A stretch of DNA of 64,000 nucleotides, taken from the NCBI RefSeq assembly GCF_019890615.1, contig NZ_JAINVZ010000004.1, forward strand, positions 310,001 to 374,000, given 5' to 3'. The DNA is from Streptantibioticus parmotrematis (GTDB lineage Bacteria; Actinomycetota; Actinomycetes; Streptomycetales; Streptomycetaceae). A program made the translations under genes and the position numbers. Each line of letters begins with the position of its first letter. The first letter of the stretch is position 1. The notes under the pieces were generated by a model. It was given only the letters and a program-made list of their open reading frames with translations. It did not search any database and had not been told where the DNA came from. Below are positions 1-6,954 of the stretch, piece by piece.

Positions 1-1
1 A

Positions 2-523
2 CTGCGCCGCCTGGCGCCCACCGTGCTGGCCTCGCGCACCGAGCCCACGGCGCTGCTGGAACGGCTGCGCGGCATGGGCTTCGCACCGGCCGCCGAGTCC
101 GCCGAGGGCGACGTGCTGATCACCCGCGCCGACGCCCACCGCACCCCGCCGCGCGCCGCGCCGGTGCCGGTGCCGGACGGCCCGGCGGTCCCGGACGAGC
201 GGCTGCTGTCGGCGGCGGTGAAGGCGATCCGCGCGGGCGACCGCGCCGCCACCGCCGTACGCGGCCCGTCCGGGGAGCGCCGCGCCGTCCCGCGCACGTC
301 GTCCGCCGAGACGCTGGCCACGGTCCAGGCCGCGGTGCTGACCGGTGACCCGCTGTGGATCGGCTACGTCAACGCCGAGGGCGCCGCCAGCCAGCGCGTC
401 ATCGAACCGGTCAAGGTCGAGGGCGGTTACGTCACGGCCTACGACCACACCACTGAAGAGGTCCGCACCTTCTCCCTGCACCGCATCACGGGGACGGCGG
501 AACTGACGAACGGGACGCCCTGA
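2..523 (+). CDS. Helicase-associated / WYL-like domain protein, C-terminal part only
   Basis: The gene is cut by the window edge; the frame is open from base 2, so about 173 C-terminal residues are visible. The last ~60 residues (DPLWIGYVNAEG ... then VEPVKVEGGYV-like strand and YDHTTEEVRTFSLHRI) resemble the WYL-type beta domain at the end of the large helicase-C-terminal-domain proteins that sit near XPB-like helicase genes in Streptomyces. That neighbourhood fits: an XPB helicase lies 2.5 kb downstream. The middle is Pro/Ala rich. Its stop lies inside the convergent VanZ-like gene, a 38-base overlap. The substrate and any ATPase motifs are outside the window, so the function is only inferred from the tail. 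Confidence 0.7.
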   Translation: MRRLAPTVLASRTEPTALLERLRGMGFAPAAESAEGDVLITRADAHRTPPRAAPVPVPDGPAVPDERLLSAAVKAIRAGDRAATAVRGPSGERRAVPRTSSAETLATVQAAVLTGDPLWIGYVNAEGAASQRVIEPVKVEGGYVTAYDHTTEEVRTFSLHRITGTAELTNGTP

Positions 524-1271
524 GACCGGCGCGCTCGCGCATCCTGGCGACGCGGTAGCTCTGCCACCAGTGCCGCCGCCGGGGGTGCAGCGCCCGGCCG
601 ATGAGGCGGCCGACCAGCAGGTAACCCAGCAGCGCGCCCGTGGTGTTGAGGATGACGTCGTCGATGTCGAAGGCCCGGCCCTCGACGAGCGTGCCCTGCG
701 CGGTCTCCACGCACAGCATGACGAACGCGGTCACCACGACGACCCGCACCAGGCCCCGGGTACGAGGGAAGAGCACCGGCAGCAGCATGCCGAACGGCAC
801 GCCCAGCACCACGTTCCCGCCGATCTGCTTGACGGAGTCACGCCAGTCGGGCTGGTCGAGGTAGGCGCGGATCGACGCCAGGGGGTGGAAGTTGGCGTGC
901 ACCAGCGACCGCGACGCGGGCGACGGCACGAGCGTCACCCTGGCCAGCAGCACCGCGAAGGCCACCATGCACACGAACGCGACCAGCATCACGCCCGCCC
1001 GCACCAGCCGCCCGGCCCGGGGCCTGCGCCGCTCGGCCCAGTCCCGCTCCCAGGCGACCTCCCGCTTGCGTTCCTCCCGCCCGGCCGCGACCCGCTCCTC
1101 CCGCCGCCGCTCGCGCCCCTCGGCGACCCGCGTCCGCCACCGCTCGCGCTCCGCGGCGGCTCGCGCCCACCACGGCCCGGTCACCACCCGCTTCCGCCGC
1201 GCCGCGGTGCGTCCGTGCCACCGCTTCCGCCCGGCCACGACCCGCTCACGCCATCGTGCGACACCGTCCAC
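486..1271 (-). CDS. VanZ family membrane protein
   Basis: A GTG at 1271 is preceded by GGGAGGGG (about 1278-1285) at good spacing, so I take this start although the frame stays open to 1508. The product is about 261 residues. It begins with ~90 very Arg/Glu-rich residues, then hydrophobic segments typical of VanZ (residues ~95-115 and onward), including IGGNVVLGVPFGMLLP, VETAQG and FDIDDVILNTTGALLGY, which are the hallmark VanZ motifs. VanZ proteins are integral membrane proteins; the founding member gives low-level teicoplanin resistance, but most genomic copies have no known role. The last 38 bases overlap the convergent upstream gene. The charged N-terminal extension is unusual for the family. 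Confidence 0.82.
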   Translation of the reverse strand: MDGVARWRERVVAGRKRWHGRTAARRKRVVTGPWWARAAAERERWRTRVAEGRERRREERVAAGREERKREVAWERDWAERRRPRAGRLVRAGVMLVAFVCMVAFAVLLARVTLVPSPASRSLVHANFHPLASIRAYLDQPDWRDSVKQIGGNVVLGVPFGMLLPVLFPRTRGLVRVVVVTAFVMLCVETAQGTLVEGRAFDIDDVILNTTGALLGYLLVGRLIGRALHPRRRHWWQSYRVARMRERAGLRASRSSVPPSP

Positions 1272-1668
1272 GAAGACCCCTCCCGGCCCCACGCCCGCGT
1301 CCAGTCGGCCACTGGCGAAGCGCCTACCCAGGCACCGGCCCACCACTCGGCCGCGTCGTTGAACTCGCTCCAGTGGTAGTCGGGTTGGTGTCCGTGCAGA
1401 CACACCGAGCGCACTCGCAAGGTGGGTACGCGCATGGCCTCGCCAGGATGTCCAAGGGCTCGGCCGAGCACACAACCCGCGTCGGCCCCCAAGTGCGTCC
1501 GCTGTCACGGCTGATCCGAAGGGTCATACGAGGCTGCTCGCCGGTGTCCATGCCGGGAGCATCGCGCCCGTCGTCAGGACGTGGGAACCTCCCGCAAAGC
1601 CCACTTGGGGACGTCCCGACAGAGGTAGAACGTCCCTACCAACGTCCCGCCAGGTGGGTGGAGACTGA
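1272..1668. other. Intergenic region with operator-like repeats
   Basis: This 397-base gap separates the VanZ-like gene from the XRE/DUF5919 gene. The right third contains a perfect palindrome GGGACGTCCC (1608-1617) and two further ACGTCCC copies (1630-1636, 1642-1648). No convincing complete gene is seen. A short minus-strand frame around 1310-1390 reads PDYHWSEFNDAAEWWAG and may be debris of an older gene. Confidence 0.5.
1608..1648. promoter_or_regulatory. Candidate operator: palindrome GGGACGTCCC plus two ACGTCCC repeats
   Basis: GGGACGTCCC at 1608-1617 is a perfect 10-base palindrome. ACGTCCC recurs at 1630-1636 and 1642-1648, just before the start codon at 1669. The placement immediately upstream of an HTH gene suggests autoregulation. 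This is an inference; no binding data are available from sequence. Confidence 0.45.
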
Positions 1669-2414
1669 ATGTCCAACGAGAGATTACGAGTAGCCATGGC
1701 AGCGGGTGGATGGACCAACGCCGGTCTGGCCGCGAAGGCCGAAGTGGACCCCAAGTCCGTTGAGCGGTGGGTGAACCTCGGTCGCACTCCACGCCGCGAG
1801 GCCGCCGTTCGTGCCGCCGAGGCTTTAGGGGAGGACGTGTTCGCATTGTGGCCGGGGCTTCGGCAGGCGCGAGCGGCGCGTGCCGTGAGTCCCGAACTGG
1901 TCGCGCTCTACGAGCAACGCGCCGACCTTCCCGTGTCGACCTTCGTCGAACTCATGACCCAGGCCCGGGAACGCATCGACGTACTCGTCTACGCGGCGAT
2001 CTTCCTCCACGAGGCTTACCCTCGTCTCAATGATCTCCTGCGGGAACGCGCAGCCGAAGGCTGCACTGTCCGCATCGCGCTCGGCGACGCGGACAGCCCG
2101 AACGTTCAACAGCGCGGCAAGGAAGAGAAGTTCGGGCACGGGATCGAGACCCGGTGTCGCCTCGCTCTCATGCACTACCGTCCGCTCGCCGGAGTGCCGG
2201 GCATCGAACTGCGTACGCATGGGGGCACACCCTCTACAACAGCTTGTACCGCGCCGACGACCAGATACTGGTGAACGCGCACGTGTGGGGCGTCAACGCC
2301 TACGGCGCGCCCGTCTGGCATCTTCGGCGCCACCGTGAAGGCGGCGTCTTCGACACCTACGCGGGCAGCTTCGACGCTGTCTGGGCATCGGCCGTGCCCG
2401 TGACGGAGGGCTGA
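1669..2414 (+). pseudogene. XRE-type HTH / DUF5919 protein gene, apparently frameshifted
   Basis: The ATG at 1669 starts an HTH domain (residues ~8-65, WTNAGLAAKAEVDPKSVERWV) followed by a DUF5919-like, PLD-related region (TFVELMTQARERIDVLVYAAIFLHEAYPRL). The reading frame ends early at 2274. The expected continuation, containing TLYNSLYRADDQILVNAHVWG and GVFDTYAGSFDAVW, is found in another frame ending at 2414, four bases before the NUDIX start. The shift falls at a run of five G at 2221-2225; one extra base there restores a continuous protein of about 248 residues. Either the gene is broken or one G was lost in sequencing. XRE-DUF5919 genes are commonly paired with NUDIX genes, as here. Confidence 0.75.
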
Positions 2415-2417
2415 GCG

Positions 2418-2888
2418 ATGGCACGGACCGAGTACTACGACGACCCCGCCGCCCCGGAGCCGAACAGCATGGTGGTCGCCGCTTCGGCCGTCGTCACCGA
2501 CGAGGCCGGACGCATCCTGTTGCAACGTCGCCAGGACAGCGGTCTGTGGGCGCTCCCCGGCGGCGGCATGGAGATGGGCGACTCCCTTCCGGGTGCTGCC
2601 GTGCGCGAGGTGAAGGAGGAGACAGGTCTCGACGTCGAGATCACGGGTCTCGTCGGCACGTACACCGACCCCCGCCACGTGATCGCCTACAGCGACGGCG
2701 AGGTCCGCAGGCAGTTCAATATCTGCTTCACCGCACGCGTCATCGGTGGTGCGCTCGCCATCTCGGACGAGTCCACGGAACTGCGGTTCATCGCGCCGGA
2801 CGCGCTGGCGACGCTGCCCATGCACCACACACAGCGGCTACGGCTGCGGCACTACCAGGAAGCCCGCGACCAGCCGTACCTCGGCTGA
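2418..2888 (+). CDS. NUDIX hydrolase
   Basis: 156 residues with a complete Nudix box at residues ~48-70: GGGMEMGDSLPGAAVREV followed by KEETGLD, matching GX5EX7REUXEEXGU. The fold therefore should hydrolyse a nucleoside diphosphate linked to another group using Mg2+; the substrate cannot be predicted. The start ATG lies 4 bases after the end of the restored XRE/DUF5919 frame, so the two probably form one transcription unit controlled by the repeats at 1608-1648. The cassette sits between a VanZ-like gene and the XPB helicase and looks accessory rather than core. Confidence 0.88.
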   Translation: MARTEYYDDPAAPEPNSMVVAASAVVTDEAGRILLQRRQDSGLWALPGGGMEMGDSLPGAAVREVKEETGLDVEITGLVGTYTDPRHVIAYSDGEVRRQFNICFTARVIGGALAISDESTELRFIAPDALATLPMHHTQRLRLRHYQEARDQPYLG

Positions 2889-3059
2889 AAACCGGTGCCG
2901 GGCCGCGTTTCATCCCCGCTTACGCAAAGCTGTCGACCCGGCACGTTCCGGGACGCCACCCACACGTCCGCCCGCACCTCAGGCGGGACGGGGCCGCCCC
3001 GCGACGCCATGAGGCACACTGGAGGATTAGCCCAACGCGATCGGAGAGGCGGAGAGCGC

Positions 3060-4769
3060 GTGAACGGACCCCTCATCGTCCAGAGCGACAAGACGCTGCT
3101 GCTGGAGGTGGACCACCCGCAGGCGGACGACTGCCGACGGGCCATCGCGCCGTTCGCCGAGCTGGAGCGGGCTCCCGAGCACATCCACACCTACCGGGTC
3201 ACCCCGCTCGGGCTGTGGAACGCGCGGGCCGCGGGGCACGACGCCGAGCAGGTCGTGGACGCGCTCGTGCAGTACTCGCGCTACCCGGTGCCGCACGCGC
3301 TGCTGATCGACGTCGCCGAGACGATGGCCCGCTACGGGCGGCTGCGGCTGCTCAAGCACCCGACGCACGGGCTCGTGCTGGAGACCACCGACCGCCCGGT
3401 GCTGCACGAGGTGCTGCGGTCGAAGAAGGTCCAGCCGCTGGTGGGCAAGCGGATCGACGAGGACAGCGTCATCGTCCACCCCTCCGAACGCGGGCAGATC
3501 AAGCAGGTGCTGCTCAAGCTGGGCTGGCCCGCCGAGGACCTGGCCGGCTACGTGGACGGCGAGGCGCACCCGATCGAGCTGGAGCAGGACGGCTGGGAGC
3601 TGCGCCCGTACCAGCAGCACGCCGTCGACGGCTTCTGGCACGGCGGCTCCGGCGTGGTCGTGCTGCCGTGCGGCGCGGGCAAGACGCTGGTGGGCGCGGG
3701 CGCCATGGCGCGGGCCAAGGCGACCACGCTGATCCTGGTGACCAACACCGTCTCCGCCCGGCAGTGGAAGCACGAACTGGTGCGCCGCACCTCGCTGACC
3801 GAGGACGAGATCGGCGAGTACAGCGGCACCCGCAAGGAGATCCGGCCGGTCACCATCGCCACGTACCAGGTGCTGACGACCAAGCGGAAGGGCGTCTACC
3901 CGCACCTGGAGCTGTTCGACTCCCGCGACTGGGGTCTGATCGTCTACGACGAGGTGCACCTGCTGCCCGCGCCGGTCTTCAAGTTCACCGCCGACCTCCA
4001 GGCGCGCCGCAGGCTCGGGCTGACCGCGACCCTGGTGCGTGAGGACGGCCGTGAGTCGGACGTCTTCTCGCTGATCGGCCCCAAGCGCTTCGACGCTCCG
4101 TGGAAGGAGATCGAGGCGCAGGGTTACATCGCGCCGGCCGACTGCGTCGAGGTGCGGGTCAACCTCACCGACGCCGAACGCCTCGCGTACGCGACCGCCG
4201 AGACCGAGGAGAAGTACCGCTACTGCGCCACGACCGCGACCAAGCGGCGGGTGACCGAAGCCCTGGTGGCCCGGCACCAGGGGCAGCAGACGCTGGTCAT
4301 CGGCCAGTACATCGACCAGCTGGACGAGCTGGGCGAGCACCTGGACGCCCCGGTGATCAAGGGCGAGACCACCAACGCGCAGCGCGAGAAGCTCTTCGAC
4401 GCCTTCCGGCGCGGGGAGATCAGCGTGCTCGTGGTCTCCAAGGTCGCCAACTTCTCCGTAGACCTGCCCGAGGCGACCGTCGCCATCCAGGTCTCCGGCA
4501 CCTTCGGCTCACGCCAGGAGGAGGCGCAGCGGCTCGGCCGGGTGCTGCGGCCCAAGGCGGACGGCCACGAGGCCCGTTTCTACTCGGTCGTCGCGCGGGA
4601 CACCGTCGACCAGGACTTCGCCGCGCACCGGCAGCGCTTCCTCGCCGAGCAGGGCTACGCGTACCGCATCGTCGACTCGGACGACGTGCTGGCGGGCGTC
4701 GACCTCGCCACGGACGGCCCCGCCGGGGACGAACTGACCGGCGACGACCTGACCGGCGACGGGGTGTAG
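3060..4769 (+). CDS. XPB/Ssl2-type DNA repair helicase
   Basis: 569 residues from a GTG at 3060 preceded by GGAG at 3051-3054; the frame is open further upstream but this start begins at the conserved NGPLIVQSDKTLLLEVDH. Superfamily 2 motifs are intact: Walker A CGAGKT (residues ~203-208), DEVH (residues ~297-300), GLTATLVREDGR, and the C-terminal motif QEEAQRLGRVLRPK. Bacterial XPB unwinds DNA 3'-5' and is linked to nucleotide-excision-type repair. After the conserved RIVDSDD there is an acidic tail with GDELTGDDLTGDG repeats. The final 115 bases overlap the convergent GT87 gene, so both C-termini are encoded by the same DNA. Confidence 0.95.
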   Translation: MNGPLIVQSDKTLLLEVDHPQADDCRRAIAPFAELERAPEHIHTYRVTPLGLWNARAAGHDAEQVVDALVQYSRYPVPHALLIDVAETMARYGRLRLLKHPTHGLVLETTDRPVLHEVLRSKKVQPLVGKRIDEDSVIVHPSERGQIKQVLLKLGWPAEDLAGYVDGEAHPIELEQDGWELRPYQQHAVDGFWHGGSGVVVLPCGAGKTLVGAGAMARAKATTLILVTNTVSARQWKHELVRRTSLTEDEIGEYSGTRKEIRPVTIATYQVLTTKRKGVYPHLELFDSRDWGLIVYDEVHLLPAPVFKFTADLQARRRLGLTATLVREDGRESDVFSLIGPKRFDAPWKEIEAQGYIAPADCVEVRVNLTDAERLAYATAETEEKYRYCATTATKRRVTEALVARHQGQQTLVIGQYIDQLDELGEHLDAPVIKGETTNAQREKLFDAFRRGEISVLVVSKVANFSVDLPEATVAIQVSGTFGSRQEEAQRLGRVLRPKADGHEARFYSVVARDTVDQDFAAHRQRFLAEQGYAYRIVDSDDVLAGVDLATDGPAGDELTGDDLTGDGV

Positions 4770-6028
4770 CGGCGTATTCGCCAGACGGCGAAGGCCAGGA
4801 AAGCCAGGCCCAGCACCGGGTACGGCGACGCCAGCGGCTGCTGCCACCACGGCAGCCGCAGGACGTAGGAGCCGGGGCGGTGCACCAGCCACATGGTGCG
4901 CGCGGTGAACGCGATCAGCACCAGGCCGAGCGCCGTCCAGCGCCAGGGGACCCGGCGTGCCTCGGCGGCCAGCACGATCAGCAGCGGCACGCACCACACC
5001 CAGTGGTGCGTCCAGCTGATCGGCGAGACCAGCAGCGCGGTGACCGCCGCGCACAGCACCCCCCACGTCTCCAGCCCGCGCCGCGCCGCCCACGCCGCGA
5101 CGGCGAGCCCGGCCACCGCGACCAGCGCGGCGGGCACCTGCCACCACAGGCCCGGCGCGGTGGTGTGCAGCAGCCGGGCGATCAGCCCTTGGAGCGACTG
5201 GTCGTCCACCGTCCAGACCTTGCCGACGCGCGAGGTGTCGAACATCTCGCGCGTCCAGTAGTCCACGCTGGCGGCGGGCAGCACCAGCCACCCCAGCAGC
5301 GCCGTGCCCGCGAACGCGGCGGCCGAGGTGGCGGCCGCCCTGCGCCGCCCGGACAGCAGCAGGTAGACGATGAACAGCGCGGGCGTCAGCTTGATCCCGG
5401 CGGCCACCCCGGTGGCGACGCCCTTGCCGCGCGCGCCGTCGGGCCGGGAGAGGTCCCACAGGACCAGGCAGTCCAGCGCCAGGTTCACCTGACCGCACAC
5501 CAGTGTCTGGAAGACCGGCTCGATCCACACCCCCAGCGCGACGACGACCAGCAGCGCCACCGGCCGCAGCCCCACCCGGCGCGGCCACCCGGCGAACCGC
5601 ATCGACAGGTGGGCGAGGACGGCGAGCAGCACGACGTTGGCCTCGGTGACCACCAGGCGCAGCACGTGCAGCGGGAGCCAGGAGGTCGGGACGAACAGGA
5701 TCGCGGCGAACGGCGGGTACGTCGCGGGCAGCTGCCAGCGGGTCACCCTCAGGTCGTACAGCCCGTGGCCGGTGGCGGCGGCGAGGCCCTCGGCGCGGTA
5801 GACGACGACGTCGGCCATCTCGAAGCGCATCGCCACGCACAGGCCCCCGTAGGCGAGCAGCGACACGGCGAGCAGGGCGGTGGCGAACAGCAGGGGGCGC
5901 CGTGGGGCCGCGGCGAGCGCGGATCTGAGAGTGGCGGTGCCGGGAACGACCGAGGGGGCGGGTGCCCCCGACGGATTCCGTTCAGCGTCGCCTCGGTCGC
6001 CTCGTATCGCCGTCGTGGTCGCACTCAC
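4655..6028 (-). CDS. GT87 (DUF2029) polyprenol-phosphate-mannose-dependent mannosyltransferase-like membrane protein
   Basis: About 457 residues from GTG 6028 (VSATTTAIRG); an ATG at 6082 would add 18 residues. Many hydrophobic helices follow, with the family-typical loop TYPPFAAILFVPTSWLP after the first transmembrane segment, VCGQVNLALDCLVL and SPISWTHHWVW. GT87 enzymes use polyprenol-phosphate mannose outside the membrane to build cell-envelope mannans such as LM/PIM in actinobacteria; the exact acceptor is unknown here. The Ser/Pro-rich tail (SSPVSSSPAGPSVARS) is read from the DNA that encodes the XPB tail on the other strand, so the tail may be a late extension. Confidence 0.85.
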   Translation of the reverse strand: MSATTTAIRGDRGDAERNPSGAPAPSVVPGTATLRSALAAAPRRPLLFATALLAVSLLAYGGLCVAMRFEMADVVVYRAEGLAAATGHGLYDLRVTRWQLPATYPPFAAILFVPTSWLPLHVLRLVVTEANVVLLAVLAHLSMRFAGWPRRVGLRPVALLVVVALGVWIEPVFQTLVCGQVNLALDCLVLWDLSRPDGARGKGVATGVAAGIKLTPALFIVYLLLSGRRRAAATSAAAFAGTALLGWLVLPAASVDYWTREMFDTSRVGKVWTVDDQSLQGLIARLLHTTAPGLWWQVPAALVAVAGLAVAAWAARRGLETWGVLCAAVTALLVSPISWTHHWVWCVPLLIVLAAEARRVPWRWTALGLVLIAFTARTMWLVHRPGSYVLRLPWWQQPLASPYPVLGLAFLAFAVWRIRRYTPSPVRSSPVSSSPAGPSVARSTPASTSSESTMRYA

Positions 6029-6129
6029 CTGGGCTGGCCTTCCGGTCACCGTGGTCGGTCGGCACCGGCGGTGAGCCGACACCCCCGGCGACCCTACCCA
6101 TCGACCGGCGGGCCACGCCGGGCATCGGG

Positions 6130-6399
6130 TCAGGCGAGGCCGCTTCGCGCGCCTTGGCGGGGTATGCGCGACAGGTCGGGCTGCTTGGTGCCGTCGGTGC
6201 CGAGTACGACGACGCGGAAGGCGGTGTCGACGAAGACACCGACGGCGCGCAGGGCGCTGCCGAGGACGTGGCGCGGATGGTCACCGCGGTCGGCGGACGG
6301 GGTGGCGGGGGCGGACGGGCCGCCTTCGGCGCGGGCGGCGGCGGACAGGGCCGAGATGGCGGTGCTGCCGCGGATCGGGTTCAGCGTGTTGGTAGCCAT
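6130..6399 (-). CDS. Small hypothetical protein
   Basis: An 89-residue product beginning MATNTLNPIRGSTAISALS; the ATG at 6399 has GGAG about 6 bases upstream. It contains an Ala/Pro/Ser-rich segment and ends LSRIPRQGARSGLA. I do not recognise a domain. The start context and coding-like GC bias make a real gene likely. It is divergent from the HelD-like gene and followed by the GT87 gene on the same strand (102 bases apart). Confidence 0.5.
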   Translation of the reverse strand: MATNTLNPIRGSTAISALSAAARAEGGPSAPATPSADRGDHPRHVLGSALRAVGVFVDTAFRVVVLGTDGTKQPDLSRIPRQGARSGLA

Positions 6400-6527
6400 G
6401 TCTCCACGGTAGGTTTTCACCCGATTGGCGCGCATCGGCCCGCGGGATGATCGTCCCGGCGCGTCCGCTACGACTCCAGGCTGACCCGTCACTCAGGGGA
6501 GTGAGGGTGGCCCCCGGGCCTGGAACT

Positions 6528-6563
6528 CGGGCGCCGACCCGGGCGCCGACCCGGGCGCCGGGC
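6528..6563. repeat. Tandem repeat, 12 bp x 3
   Basis: Units at 6528-6539, 6540-6551 and 6552-6563, consensus CGGGCGCCGACC; the third ends GGGC. Located in the long leader of the HelD-like gene. Confidence 0.8.
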
Positions 6564-6657
6564 ACGTACGCCGGGCCCCGCCGCCGTGCGGGCTCCGGAG
6601 CCCGAGGCCGGACCGCCCGCCCCGGCTTCCCACTCGCCCCGGCTCCCCGCCCGCGCC

Positions 6658-6711
6658 AGCGGCACGCACGCTCCCAGCGGCACGCCCGCTCGCAGCGGCG
6701 CGCCCACGCCC
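6658..6711. repeat. Tandem repeat, 18 bp x 3
   Basis: Units at 6658-6675, 6676-6693 and 6694-6711, each beginning AGCGGC(A/G)CGC; the second and third diverge at a few positions. Non-coding location. Confidence 0.75.
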
Positions 6712-6954
6712 CGCCACCCCGCCCCGAAATCCATTCGCGTCACCGCCCGCCGCGGCGTAACATCTCGCGTCTTGCTGTCTCCGCGCACCGGCTCGTACGC
6801 CGGGTCGGGAGCGCCGACCGGACGGAAACCGGTCGGCAGCCGAGTCGTACTACCACTCGCGTACACACAGCGGCCGCGCGTCGGCCGGGCCCTTCGTGGT
6901 GCCCGCCCGCCCGGCGGCTGTGGCGCGCCCGCGTACTTCCGGAGGCATCGCACC

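Larger units (their letters stand above)
6400..6954. other. 555-base intergenic region with two tandem repeat arrays, upstream of the HelD-like gene
   Basis: No gene is supported. Seen: a 6-base-stem hairpin TCACTC-AGGG-GAGTGA at 6489-6504; three copies of a 12-base unit CGGGCGCCGACC at 6528-6563; three copies of an 18-base unit starting AGCGGCACGC at 6658-6711. The last bases carry the GGAGG ribosome site for the helicase gene. Confidence 0.6.

Noticed and set aside
2546-4042. Long Arg/Gly/Ala-rich open frames opposite or out of phase with real genes (for example around 2546-4042, 11583-13517, 35453-38527, 38803-42315)
   Set aside because: High GC keeps wrong frames open. They lack ribosome sites and family motifs and are fully covered by genes with clear homology.
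6489-6504. TCACTC/GAGTGA palindrome as a rifamycin-associated element
   Set aside because: I could not match it to the known element with confidence and it is 450 bases from the start codon.
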